A DNA stretch of 64,000 nucleotides from Edaphochlamys debaryana. Its lineage: Eukaryota; Chlorophyta; Chlorophyceae; Chlamydomonadales. Below the pieces are notes generated by a model. It saw only the letters and a list, made by a program, of their open reading frames with translations. It had not been told where the DNA came from and made no database searches. This document shows, piece after piece, positions 1-11,900 of the stretch; positions within the stretch are counted from its first letter, which is position 1; each line of letters starts with the position of its first letter. The DNA lies in NCBI GenBank assembly GCA_016858145.1, contig JAEHOE010000192.1, positions 62,001 to 126,000 of the forward strand. The letters are read 5' to 3'. The translations under genes were made by a program, and so were the position numbers.

Positions 1-2167
1 CACCTGTATGGTCCCCGCCGCCTTCTGCAGCTCCACCCGCTGCAGCCGCAGCTTCTGCTCGAGCTGCAGCCGCTCGGCCACCGCCCGCTCCTCGCGGTCG
101 CGGACCTGGGGGGTAGGGGGAGGGGGGTAGGGGGGGAGGGGTTGGGGGGGCGGGGCGGGATGCGGGGGGGGATCGGAGCAGACGCCTGGCGGGGGCGTGG
201 CTCGCTGGGACATGCATGCCTGTGCGGTGCGGGTGGTGCACGGGTGTGACCCGAGGGCGGAGCCCACAGCCCCGCGGTCCTTCCCTCCCGCCTCCGCCTC
301 CGCCCGCCCCCGCCGGGCCCTCCCCTCCGAGGCCAGTCCGACTCGGGTCGCACCTGCCCACTCCCAGCTCCCCATCCCACACAGGCCCAGGCCCCATACC
401 CCACCGCGCCACCCTCACTGGCGCCTCCCTTACTGAGGCCCGTGACCCCTGCACCGCCACAGCACGGCCCCCCTCTCAAGCGCTGGGGCACACGTCAGCC
501 CCGCCACCGCCCTGCTCGATCGCCCCTCACCTCAGGGCTGGCCCGTGCCCGCCCTCTCTCCCATGCCTGCCTCCCTCCCTGCGCCCGCCCCCCGTAAAGC
601 TCCCGTCCCCTCCCCCAAGCCACCACGCCTCAGCACCCAAGCGCCCCCCCGCCCTCCCCCCATTCCCTCCCCCCCCGACCGCCCCCCCACTGCCCCCCCA
701 CTGCCCCCCCCCCAACGCCCCCCCCACACACCTCCTCGAAGTACTCCCGGTTGCTGCTGTCCTCCTCCACCGTGGTGGTCAGCCGCTTCTGGGCGAACTG
801 CCGCAGCTGCGGGGCAGGGGGGGGAGAGGATGGGCGGAGGGGAGAGGGGCGTGTGAGGGCAGGGAGTGGGCGGGTGGGGGGATCCGGGTACGAGTGATGG
901 GGCCTGGGTGGGGGCAGGCACTGAGGCGCGGGGACCCGCGGCTCGGCGGACGCGAGGGCGCAGGATCCCAGCCCGGCTTGACGGGAGGGGCAGTGCGAGG
1001 CGAGGGGCCCCGAGCAAAGGCCGGTGCCTCTGACAGACGGCCCAGGGGCTGCACCCCGGGCCCCAGACCCCTCCCCCTGGCCCTTGCCCTCGCCGTCCCC
1101 ATCCCCTTGTCCGGCCACACCCAGAAGAGGGCTCCCCGCCTGTACGGCGAGTGTGCCCACCTGCTCAAAGTACTGCAGGGCCTGCAGTACACCGTATGTG
1201 CGGTCGTACGGCAACACCTGTAGCCGCTGGGCAGAGGGCGACTTCTGCAGAGGCGGAGAGCAGGGGGGGGAGGGCAGGCACCGCGAGGGGCGGGGTTGGG
1301 CGGGGCGCCAAGCGGGGCTGGGCTGGGGGCCCTGGGGACGTGGGGGGGCAGAGGCGCCGGCTGCTGCCAGCACCGTAGGTGGAGACACGAGGCTTATGCT
1401 GGGCTTGCAGGGCCCCTGGCTGGGGAAGCGCAGCCCTGTTCCCTCACCCACCCCTAACCCCCTCGACCCGGCCGCTTACGCCGGTTCCCCTCCTCCCCCT
1501 CACCCCCAAAGAGCTGCCAGCCTTATGGAACCCTAGCGAGCGCGCACCTTGAGCAACCGCACCAGCTCCAGCGTGGACGCCATGAGCTGCTCATTGTTGA
1601 GCGAGGACTTTGATGACTGTAAGAGCTGTCTGTGCTTGATGAGGGTGTTTGCTAGGTCCTGCAGGCAGGAGCGGGGCTATCGACTGCTGCGTGCCGTCGC
1701 TGCACACGCATGTAGGTGCCCACCTCGCCGAGAATGTCACGCAGCTGTTCCGCTGTGTCGAGCACATCTTGCGTAACGTAAGATATAAGTCTGCGGAGGG
1801 TGCGACGGTTCCCGCCTCAGACACACTGGCGCGACTGAGCATGCCGCGGACCAAAGGCTTGCGTAGCGACCGCCTCCAGCACCGAATGTATAGTTGCTGC
1901 TCAGGGCTACCCAATGCTGCAGCGCCTCGCGCACCTTAGCCCTTCTAGAGTGTCATCGAGAACGCTGAGCACCCGCCCGGCTTCTACGGAGTTCATCGTG
2001 CCTCGTTGTGCAAACACCAAGGCCTCTGATAGCCGCCTCGCAGCTGCTGGGCTGTCGGGCCCAGGCTGGAGCACTTGCGGCATGATGTTAGCCACTTTTG
2101 CTATGTGTGTAAACGGTGTTTCATTTGCAGCTCGCGAGGGAGTAAGGCTTGAATCAGGCTTGGGGTC
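1..2167 (-). CDS. DRC10: DRC10/IQCD-like nexin-dynein regulatory complex subunit, partial (C-terminus beyond left edge)
   Basis: Exons read on the minus strand: 2167-1935, 1790-1724, 1658-1548, 1244-1161, 806-732 and 105-4; all junctions are GT-AG and in phase, and a donor at position 3 sends the gene off the left edge. The first visible exon contains SVEAGRVLSVLDDTLEGL, and splicing adds RRLISYVTQDVLDTAEQL. This resembles the N-terminal block of IQ-domain protein D (DRC10), which reads roughly T(I/V)EA.R(I/V)(M/L)S(I/V)LD followed by LLSYV. Later exons are coiled-coil-like and rich in Leu, Glu, Gln, Arg and Lys. In Chlamydomonas DRC10 belongs to the nexin-dynein regulatory complex between axonemal doublets. 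The IQ motif expected near the C-terminus would lie outside the window. The 5' end is unresolved: the exon at 2167 starts at an acceptor (CTCCTAG), so at least one upstream exon lies in 2168-3122. The family assignment rests on remembered motif similarity, so it is moderate; the exons themselves are well supported. Confidence 0.68.
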
Positions 2168-3122
2168 CTAGGAGTTGAAGTGACTGTGTTTGCCTACTGT
2201 AGGGGCGCGGGGGGCCGGTGTGTATGCCGGCGTGCCATCCGCCGTACCGACTGTGCGCGGGAAGGCCCCCCCGGCCGCTAACCTTGCCATCCGCCGTGCC
2301 GACCGTGCGTGGGAAGTGGACTGGTCCTGGCTGAATATGCCCGCTTTGGCCTCGCACCTTGCCCGCTCCTGGCCTCTCCTAGTGCCAGCCGCACCACCTG
2401 GAGCCGGCCCCCTTCATGTGGGAGCCGCAGAGCTGCCTGGATACCGAGCACCAGAGCACCTGATGACATCCACACACAGCTCGCTGCCCAGGGGTCCACA
2501 ACCGCAACCAGAATTGGAGAACGCACAGCTCGTTTTCCCTTGGGATGGACCTTCCTGCCTGCTGCTTGTGGGACGCACACAAGGGCACGAGTGGGAGGAA
2601 CACAGAGGAAGCTCCTGGGGCAGGGAACTGGAGCACCCCTGCCGTGCTGCCGCCTGGCGGAGGGGCCGGGGGGCCCGGAGGGTTTAAAGAGGTCAGCGAT
2701 GGCACGCTCGGCTCCAGGCCCCCGGGCGGAGGGTTGTGTCGGGCCGCGGGTGCAACGACGATGTTGTGCAGGCTGCAGGGTTGATGCCGCCCGATGCCCT
2801 GCGCCCCGACCAGCATGCTAAACAGGAAGCAGTGCCTGTCGGTGAGGGGGTCAGATGGTAAAGGTTGGGGGTTCGGGGGGTCAGGGTCAGGATGTCGGGC
2901 GCAGCGTGCCCCCCCATCCTGATTGCGACCATCGTCAAGTCGTTGCCCGAAACGTATCCCGCAAGCCATTCAAGCTGGGAACGCGTACTCTGACACACCT
3001 CTTTGCTCGATATGCCACAACTCCGAGAGCAACGACGATAGCACATTTCTTGCGAGCTGCCAGTTGCGAGGCTTGCCTGACAGGTTGTTTTCGATGAGCA
3101 CGAGGCTCTAGGAGCTCTAGGC
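2168..3122. other. Divergent upstream region between DRC10-like gene and PP2C gene
   Basis: This 955-base stretch must hold the first exon(s) of the minus-strand DRC10-like gene and the promoter and 5'UTR of the plus-strand PP2C gene. I could not join an initiating exon to the acceptor at 2168-2170. Two minus-strand stretches look coding-like: about 3107-2975, which contains the segment RNWQLARNVLSSLLSELWHI, and about 2840-2690, which contains HCFLFSMLVGAQGIG. Neither could be linked in phase to the gene. No TATA box or repeat was recognised. Confidence 0.4.
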
Positions 3123-6100
3123 ATGTTAAAGTGCTTTGGCTTGGCAAAGAAGAAACGCAAGCCAGCAGCCACTCCCCAAGTTGTTGTCTCCCCGCCAGCG
3201 AAAGAGGTGCATGGGCTTGGTGAGGCTAGTGCTCCAAGCACTGAGGAGCCCGCCAAGCCCAGCCCCAGCCCGCCGGTCCCAGGTGCGCCCCGCAAGAGGC
3301 GCCCCGCGAGCTGAACCTCTCGCGTGCTCATGCCTCGGATTGTTCCAGGGCATTTCTTAGAGCGTTCTGAATGCCGCTGCGCTTTGCGCCTTGCAGTTGA
3401 AGCCCCGGCGGAGCCAATTGCTGACATGTCTGCTCCGGCGCCCAAGGAGGAGCCTGCTCCCCGCCCTGTCAAGTGGGCGGGCGCATGCCCCTCGTATGCA
3501 GCAAAGTCGGTCGTGGGCCAGCGCATGACGATGGAGGACAGGTGCGCGGGAGGCGAGCTTGCTAATGTCTTGTGTCGGAGCGCCTGCTAAGTCATGCCCT
3601 TCGCGTGTAACAGCTGGCAAGCGGTACCAGACCTGCTGGTTATCCCTAAATGGTGGACGTGCAACGCGAGGGACCACCTGCCGCCCGCTATACCTCGGGC
3701 GGGCGAGGTGCCAGCGGATCCGCCCGCGCAGGGCGAGGCGCAGGGCGAGGCTCAGACGGCAGCTAGCACAGGAGAGGCGGGGTCAGGTACCACGCCGCTT
3801 GCGTCGTCGGGGCGGGTCGACGACGCTCCCCCGACGCCAAACGCATCGCAGGGTCTCGACCCGCAGCAGCAAGCAGCCCTTCACGGGACGGAACCCGTCA
3901 CTGTGCACTTCTTCGCTGTCTATGATGGTCACGGCGGTGAGCGGTTTCGCGTGTGCAGTGCAGACTGGCATGTCCCGTGTCCATCCCTCACCTGGCCTCC
4001 TCCACCTGGAACGGCCCTTCCGCCACGTCGTGCTCTCTCTAGCTCACCGGCCCTCACCTGCCACCATTTTCCGCCGGAATGCTCCCCTCCAGGGCCCGAC
4101 GTGGCGAAGCACTGCGCAAAGAGCCTCCACGAGCACCTGAAAACCGTGGTCACAGCCAGCGTGCGGGCCGACGGGATGCCCACGTCGGGGCCGCTCCCCA
4201 CGGCCTCCCCCGCGGGCCCCGTGTCCTCCAGCGGCGTAGCCCTGGACGCCTCCGCGCCAGAGGGGAACGGGAAGGAGGCGGTGGCAGCCGGGAAGGAGGG
4301 CAACGGCAAGGACGCCCCGGACGCCGCCAAGGAGGCCGCCCCGGCGGCGGCGGCGGACAAGAAGGCCGACGGCGGCGGCGGCGGGAAGGAGGGCACCCCC
4401 AGCTCGCCCGAGGCTGCCGCCGCCGCCGCCGAGGTGTGGCCCAGCCGCGTGGACGGCATCGAGGCGGCTCTGAAGAGCGCCTTCCTGCACACGGACTCGC
4501 AGCTGGCGCAGACCCGCTCCGCGCACGAGGTGGGCACCACGGCCGTGGTGTCGCTGGTGACGGCGCGGCACCTGTGGGTGGGCAACTGCGGTGAGTGGGG
4601 GGAGGCGGGGAGGGGCGGGGAGGGGCGGGGAGGGGGGAAGGAGGAGAGGAGAAGAGGGGAGGTGACGGCTGCTCAACTAGACAAACCTGAGCGCCATGCT
4701 CGAAGGAGCTTGAGATAAAGCTAAACTGTGGTGAGGCGCGTCTTTAGACCCCCACATCCCTTAATGTAGTTTGATACTTGGCGGAAAGGGCGCTGCCAGC
4801 AGGGGCTGCCAGTGCGCGCACGGTTGCGTGTGATGGGAATAGGGGGCCGGGGCGGTCTGTTGGCTGCCTGCTGGGAGGCCTCTGCGCGGGCGCGGGGTGC
4901 CGGAGGGCTCCGGTGGGGGGGTGCTGCACGGAGGGCGGCTGGGGTCGCACGCAGCAGCGGGGCAGGGGGGTGACGGCAGGCATGAGGCATCTCTCAGCCA
5001 GCCTCCCCGACCCGATCCGCTCGCCGCTCCTGACCTGTCGTCCTGCCCCCACCCCCACCCCTGCCCCCACCCCACCCCTGCCCCAGGCGACTCCCGCGCG
5101 CTGCTGTGCCGCGAGGGGGAGGCGGTGGCTCTGAGCCTGGACCACAAGGCCACGCGGGTGGACGAGGTGGTGAGCGGGTGGGGAGCCTGCGGGGGGCGGG
5201 GCATTCTGTGTGTCTGGGAGGGTGCTGAGTAACGGAGGAGAAGACTGGGTGTCTGGGAGGGTGCTGAGTAACGGAGGAGAAGAAATCGGAGAGAAGCTTA
5301 CCCAAGAAAGGGCGGACTCGCTTTTGCGAGCCACCGGTCATTCTTGAAGAGTCCAGCTCCGCATGTGGCTCGGTGCTGCAGGCCGGACGGCGCCCCGCAC
5401 TCACAGACTCAAACTCGCTCCGCCCTGCGGCCCCCAACTGCGCCGACCCCCGCCCTCCTCCCCTAACCCCCCCCCCCCCCCAGTCCCGTGTGGAGCAGGC
5501 CGGCGGCTACGTGTGGTGGGACCGGGTCATGGGCGAGCTGGCGGTCAGCAGGGCCATCGGGGACCACTGCCTGCGCCCCTTCGTCATCGCGGAGCCGGAG
5601 GTGGGGGCGGGGAGGGGGAGGGGTGGGTGCGAGCTGGAGGGGGGCGGGGTGTCGGTATTCCGCAGGAAGGGGGCCGCGGCGTCACGGCGGCGGCTGAGGC
5701 GCAGAGGGACCCGGTGCGCTGTGGAGCGGTGCAGGAGGGAGCGTGGCGAGGCTGCAGAATGGGCCGGGCGGGACGTGGACTTGCCTTAGTCACGGCACCC
5801 GCACCGCTTTGCCTACGCCCAGTCTTCGGGGCCCCCTGCTGCTCGTTCTCCTCTGGCTCTGGCGGGTTCTTGCTGCTGCCGCTGCTCCTGCTCCTTCGCT
5901 CGTTTTCAGCCACTGGGGTGTGCGCTGAACCGCCCGCTCCGCTCCGCCCCCCCCCCAGATCACGTCCGTGATGCGGCGCCGCGAGGACCTGCTGCTCATC
6001 ATGGCCAGCGACGGGCTGTGGGTGAGCGGGGGGGGGGGGCAGGGGGAGAGGCGGGGCCTGTAGGTGTTGGCTTGAAGCGGGGGCGGGAGGGGGTGCGGGT

Positions 6101-7198
6101 GGAGCGCCGAAGGCGTCAGTGGCAGTGGCGCAGCGATGGGGGGATAACCGGAGGGACCCGGAGGATCAGTGCTGTGCAGGGCCCCGCGGGCCTGAACGGG
6201 GAGGGGAGGGAATGTTGGGGGCCCTCGTCCGGACTCGAGCAGGTGGTCTGCACCATCGGGGGAGCGTGGAGGGGCGGCCCGAGGTCGAGGAGCGGGCGCA
6301 GCAGCGGAGGGGGGCGGCAGGGAGAGGGCGGCAGGCGGGGGCGGGGGCAGCAGCGGCGGCGGAGCAGCGCGGCATGCGGCGGGGTGCAGGCAGCGGTGGT
6401 CAGCCGGGAGTCGTGGTGGGTGCGGCGCTCTGGTCTGGGGAATGTAGCAGGGAGGAGCCCGGGAAGATCAGGTCCGGAAGGGAGGGCCACGTTCGGAGCC
6501 CGGGGGCGCCATCAGCCGTGTGTGTGCGCGGGGCCATGCAGGGGTGGGTGGCCAGAGCTCTAGGGATGGGGAGAGGGCGTGCAGGGGAGGAGGCTGAGTG
6601 GAGTCGGCGCGGTGTGGCCTCTCTTTATCCACCCCTCCCCCGCCCCGGGCTGCCGTGCCTGCCGGCAACCAGCTGCCCATCGCTCAGCCAGGCGAGCGAA
6701 ACCGACGAGTGCTGACCTCCCCGGCCCCTGCTCGCCGCTTAAAACCCCTCCCTCCCCCTCCCCCCCCCCAAGGACGTGTTCACCAACGACGAGGCCCGCA
6801 CCCTGGCGCTGGAGAAGTTCAGCGGCGAGCTGGCGCGCACCTCCTCCTCCAAGATGGCCGTCAAGAAGGCCGCCTCCTCGCTCGCCAAGGCCGCCCTGGC
6901 CAAGGGCAGCCGCGACAACGTTACGGTGGTGGTGGTGGACGTGCGGCCGCAGGGGGGGGGCGGGGGGCACCACTCGGCGCACGCGGCCGCGGCGGCGACG
7001 GGGACGGCGGCCGCGGCAGCGGCTGCCGCTGGCGGGGCCGCGGCAGGCGGCGCGGCGGCGCACGCCGCGGTGGCGGCGGCAGGTGCCGCTCCGGCGGCTG
7101 TGGCGGCGGTGAAGACGGCCGAGGCCAAGGAGGGGGGCGCCGGGGCGCAGCAGCCGCCCTCGCCCGAGACGCCCAACGGCTCGGACCTGGACGACTAG
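3123..7198 (+). CDS. PP2C-family protein serine/threonine phosphatase, 604 aa, 8 exons
   Basis: Exons: 3123-3282, 3397-3541, 3614-3936, 4093-4590, 5087-5169, 5484-5600, 5959-6021, 6773-7198. The product is a Mg/Mn-dependent Ser/Thr phosphatase. The PP2C motifs appear in order: VVGQRMTMED (about 90-100), FAVYDGHGG (about 202-210, metal-binding Asp and Gly), GTTAVVSLV and LWVGNCGDSRALL (about 356-383), ELAVSRAIGD, LLLIMASDGLWDVFTNDEA (metal Asp, split by an intron after Trp) and GSRDNVTVVVVD (final metal Asp). All key Asp residues are present, so it is probably active. The N-terminus MLKCFGLAKKKRK is basic and followed by a Pro/Ala linker; no clear targeting signal is visible. Two additions are not typical: an Ala/Glu/Lys/Gly insert of about 110 residues in exon 4, and an Ala-rich tail in exon 8 ending SDLDD. 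The exon 5 donor could be at 5166 or 5169 (both in frame); GTGAGC at 5170 is preferred. The physiological substrate cannot be told from sequence. Confidence 0.95.
5211..5282. repeat. Two-copy intronic tandem repeat, period 39
   Basis: In the PP2C intron between 5170 and 5483, a 33-base segment beginning TGTCTGGGAGGGTGCTGAGT (5211-5243) is repeated identically at 5250-5282, with a 6-base spacer. It is a local duplication with no apparent coding role. Confidence 0.9.
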
Positions 7199-8948
7199 GT
7201 CCCTGGGCGCTGGGGGCGGAGGAGGGGGGGCGCCGGTCCGCCGCGTGGCGCTGCGGCGGCGGTCGGCGGTGCAGCGGGGCGCGGGGCCGGGCGCTGGCGG
7301 CGCAACGAGAGCCGGGCGCCTCCGGAGGGGAGGGCCGGGGCGCGCGGGGCGCAGGCGGCCACTCCACGGCAGGGGGGCGCGTTGCGGACCTCCAGCGCCC
7401 TCGCCCGCATCGGCGTAGTCGGGAGGGCCCTCGAGCTCAGGCTCGGGCGGTTCGCAAGGCCGGCCAAGGCCGAAGCGCGGGCACGTTGTTGGTGGTGGGA
7501 GGGGGGTGGGGTGCCCTCGCGCACAGCCCGCGGCCCGTGGCAGCCCCACGCCGGGCGCGAGGGCGTACCGGCAGCAGGGGGTGGGCGTGTTGGGGGGCCC
7601 TGGGCGCAGCGCCCCGAGGTCGTCCCGGCAGGCGCGGGAGCACGTGCCGGCGCTGGCCCCAGCCTAAATGGAGCTCCGCAGCAATGGATGGACCCAGGCA
7701 CGAGACGAGGCTCCAGGGAACGACGGCGGGGACATGGGGCTGGGAGGGGGGCGGGGCGCTGCCACGCGTGGGAGGGCGCGGCGCCTGGGGTGGAGGCGTG
7801 CGTAGCCATGACGCCTGCGGGGGTGCAATGGGGAGGGGGGAGGGAAAGGCCGCGCGGGCTGGGGCCGGCGGAGGGGCAGGGTAATCCAAAAACGACTAGG
7901 GGCATGAAACCGCGGGACCTGTCCGGTCGCGGCGGCACCGTATGCTTGGTTTCTGTTGTCCTGTCCGCATGTTTGGGAGTCGTTGTTGTTGGGTGATGGG
8001 GTGGCTACGGGAGTGCGGAGGGCGGTGGTCTGTGGTCTGCGGGCGTGTCTCCTTGCGGCGGGGCCAGGCGGGGGCGGGGAAGGGGGAGGGTGCAGAAAGG
8101 GGCGGTCAAGGCGCCGTGAGGGAGTCCTGCGGAGCCCTGAGGACGGTGACCTGGCACGGGGTAGGGTGGGGAGAGGCGGCGGGCGGGTAGGCGGGGGGCG
8201 GTCCAGCCTCTGCCTGGGAGGTGCGCCTAAAGGAGGGGGGCTCGCGTTGGCTGCCTGGCTCGGAAGGCCATTACGCCGTGGACGGGGCTAGCCGTCCGCA
8301 ACTACCGTATACCGTAAGGGTTTTGCGTATGCTTTTGACGCGTTTTGGTTCTGGTTCGGTCGATCGGTCCGCTGGTTGTGTGCGGGAACATAGGCGCTGC
8401 ATGCAACCTGGAGCCGGACGGCGTTGTGGCTCGGGGCACAGGGGCTGCGGCGGGAAAGGCCGTGGATGAGAACGGACGTGAATGCATTTGTGTTACCAGT
8501 TGCTTGTCGAGCGCCTGCCCGGTCCCCACCTTGCTGTCGGTATGGAGGCCTCCATGCGGCCGGGTACTGCCGGCACAGGAGCGCGCCGTGGGTCACTGCA
8601 GTGGCGGGGTGCCGCGGGAGGGGGCTCAGTTGCGCCCTCTACTGCGCACGGCTTGGCCACGCTTGGGCCAGGGCCGGCAGCCCCTGGCCCGGCCAAACTC
8701 CGGCAGACCGGCACCCCCTTCACAGCCCAGGCTGCCAGACAGCGGGCAGAACCAGCCCTGCGGATATCACCGCTCGCGGGCTGACGGCGCATCGCGTGCC
8801 GTACAGGGTCGTACAAGGAGTGTGCGGCGCAGGACTGTTGCCGCGGCGCTGTGCAGTATGGCGTGCTCCACACACAGTCTCTTAGGTACCAGCTTCGAGC
8901 CTTCTGCCCGTCACCCTTCCTCTTGCCACTGTGCGCTAGCTCGGCAAC
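7199..8948 (+). other. PP2C 3'UTR and QPT upstream region
   Basis: No exon could be supported here. The first part is probably the PP2C 3'UTR, and the last few hundred bases the promoter and 5'UTR of the QPT gene. The many long ORFs are products of the GC-rich composition (few stop codons) and have no recognisable motifs. No TGTAA-type poly(A) signal was seen downstream of the PP2C stop. Confidence 0.5.
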
Positions 8949-11900
8949 ATGACCAGCTCCAAGTGAGCCATCCCCACTCGCGACGGCACAAGGATGGTCC
9001 CAAACCTGACCCGGTTCTGTCGCTTCTTGTAGGCCCCACGTGCCGATACCATGCCCATCACACCCTACTTATTCGATTGCCAAGGTGCTGGTGCGGGGAG
9101 CAGGGAGCCCAGTTGCCGGCCGGCATGCGCGTGGACCGAACTGTGCCAACCCGCGACGGCATTGCGCGCAGGTCATCCAGGCGGCTCTGGACGAAGACGC
9201 AGGCGATAGGGGCGATGTAACGACTCTCTCAACGTGGGTCTTCGTCGCAGCCGTCGTCGATCGCGCCCGCACCTCTAGCTGCTCGCGCGAAGCACGAATT
9301 GGATGCAGCGAGTCCAATCTTGCTTTACGGTCCCGGATAATCCGTGCCTCCTCTGGAGTCCGCCTGACTTGGGCTGCCCACCCCGGGCCTGCCCGCCCTC
9401 TTCCCCTCCTTCCCCCCCCGCCCGCAGCATCCCCGCCGACACGCAGGCCTCCGCCACCTTCCTGGCCAAGGCTCCGGGGGTGCTGGCGGGGCTGGGGGTG
9501 GCGGACGAGGTGCTGGCGGCGGTGGACCCCGGCGTCACGGTGGGGGGGGTGGGGTGGGGTGGAGGGGGGGGGAGGAGCGGGGGGGCAGGCGAATGGCGTG
9601 AGGGTTCATCAGGGACCCCGCAGTGTGCCTGCCGCATCTCGGTCGGGGGGGGGACGAGGGTCCGCTGGGGCGCCAGCCAGAGCCCTCCGCCCCGGCCCCG
9701 GCCCCGGCCTGGGGCGGCCAGCGCTGGCGGCAGCCGTCAGGCCGAGGGGCGGTGCTAGGGGCGGGGGAAGCCCTCCGTCCCACAGCCCAGAACTCGGGTT
9801 GCACCTAACGCCCCAAACCCCTCTGGCATCCCGCGCCCCTTGTCACTCCCCCTCCCGCACCCCCACCCGTTCCTTCCCCGCCCCAGGTGGAGTGGCGCGC
9901 GCGCGACGGCGACACGGTGGCCCCGGGTCAGGTGCTGGGGCTGATGCGGGGCCCCGCGCGGTCCATCCTGGTGGCGGAGCGGGTCATGCTCAACTTCATG
10001 CAGGTGGGGGGGGCGGAGGGGGCTGGGAGCGGAGCAAGGCGGGGCCGTGCCCTGCCGCACCCGCAGAGGGGGCTTCCCAGGAGCCCTGGTAGGGCGCCCC
10101 AAAACGGCATCACACGCTGTGCCCCCACCTTCCGCTCCTGACCGCCCTCCCCCCCCTCCTCCTCCCCCCCCAGCGCATGAGCGGTATCGCCACCGCCACC
10201 GCGGCCATGGTGGCGGCGGTGCAGGGGCTGCCGCGGCCCACCCGGGTGCTGGAGACGCGCAAGACCGCACCGGGTGGGGGTGGGGCTGGGGGGGTTAGCG
10301 GTGGATGCGGGGAGGGGAGGGGAACTTTGGGACCTGGAGTGGAGGTCAGGGCCGCCGGTGTCCGGTGCTGGCGGGCGTGCGGTCTACGGGCCCGGGGGCT
10401 CTCAGCGCTTGCAAGTGATGAGGCTGAGGGTGGCTGCAGGGGGGTGAGAGGGGGAGGGAGGGTGCAGCCCACGAGGCGGCAGCGGGCTCCAGATGCGTGG
10501 GGTGAGCGGACAGCGGCGGCGCACAGCAGCAGGCAGTGGGAACCCAGGGGTGTGTGTGCCTTGACGCTGGCTCCCCGGACCCCTTGCGCCCCTTCCCCAT
10601 GCCTCCCCCTACCCCCCTGTCAGGTCTGCGCCTGGTGGACAAGTGGGCGGTGCTGATCGGGGGCGGATCCAACCACCGCATGGGGCTGTACGACATGATG
10701 ATGATCAAGGTGTGGGGGTTAGGGGGCAGGGGGGTAGCCGGGGAGGGGGGTCAGGGGGCCGTGGAGCGAGGGCAGAGCGCGGGACTGGTGGGGGAAAGGG
10801 GTTGTCTGTGTGCCGGTTTTGGGCCCGACGCGGGTTGAGCGGCCCGCTTCCCCCCTCCCCTGCCCCCTCCCCCTTCAGGACAACCACGTGGCCGCTGCGG
10901 GGGGCATCACGGCGGCGGTGCGGCGGGCGGAGGAGTGGATCAAGTGAGCGGGGGGGGGGGTGCTGGTCCGGGGGGGGGGGTGCTAGGGTGTGGGGGAGGG
11001 TACTCTGCTGTGGAGGGGTCGACGGGGCCGTGGGCGGGCGGGGGCTGAACCTCGAGGCTGAGGGATGGACCGGAGACGGTGGGCGGACAGCGAGATGGGC
11101 CTGGGCGTGTTGGAGCCTCTGGAGGCCGCCGCCATGGCCTGTGGCCTGCGGCTCTTGAAGTTCCCGTCCCGTCCCGCCACGAGCCCACGACCATGCCCGC
11201 CCCCCCCCCCCAGGGCCCAGGGCCTGGGCGACAGTCTGGCCATTGAGGTGGAGACACGCACCCTGGAGGAGGTGGACGAGGTGGGGGGGGGGGGAAGGTG
11301 CGGAACGCTGCGCGGGAGCACGTCCCTTGTTGTGGGCCAACACCCTCGGGACGGGGGGGGGGAGGAGGAGGCGCCCCCATCCGCTCCCCCTCTGCCTCGG
11401 GTGGCGACCGCGCCCCCAAGGACCAGCGGCGCCATGTACTGCCTGTGCAGAGCGCCATCATCCTCCCCGCAACTCCCGCCTCTCCCCCCCCTGTCAGGTG
11501 GTGGGCCTGCTCAAGGAGGCCCGGGCGGCGCGCGAGGCCGAGGCGGCAGGCCAGGCGGCCCCCGGGGGCGAGGGCGCCCCCCTGCCTGCGGTGCACGTGA
11601 CGCGGGTCATGCTGGACAACATGGCGCGGAGGGACCCGGGGGCGGAGGGGGGGGTGGACGTGAGCATGCTGGCGGAGGTGCGTGGGGGGGGGGGGGGGGG
11701 GGGGGGGGGGACAGGGGACAGGGGAGCATTGGGGGCAGAGTGAGGGAGGTCGGAAGCGGGGCTGGGTGCGGCAGAGCAGGGTGCGTCGGGAGGGCCTGGA
11801 GGGAGCCGTTCCCTGCCGCTGCGCACCCCGGCCGCACGCGCCCGCATGGCGGCTGCCCCGCACGGCACCTCCCACACTGCCCGGTCTTCCTTGCTTCCTC

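Noticed and set aside
216..1223. Long plus-strand ORF (335 codons) over the left edge
   Set aside because: It is low-complexity Pro/Ala/Ser antisense to the DRC10-like exons and introns; GC-rich DNA gives long stop-free frames by chance.
1737..1934. Minus-strand reading frame REALQHWVALSSNYTFG as an exon of the DRC10-like gene
   Set aside because: It abuts the previous exon with a frame shift. Treating it as intron gives a normal GT-AG splice and the family-like RRLISYVTQD.
8859..8962. Upstream QPT start MACSTHSLLG with a transit-like leader
   Set aside because: It ends in the wrong phase at the only donor (8963), so it cannot join the HPTYSIAK exon in frame.
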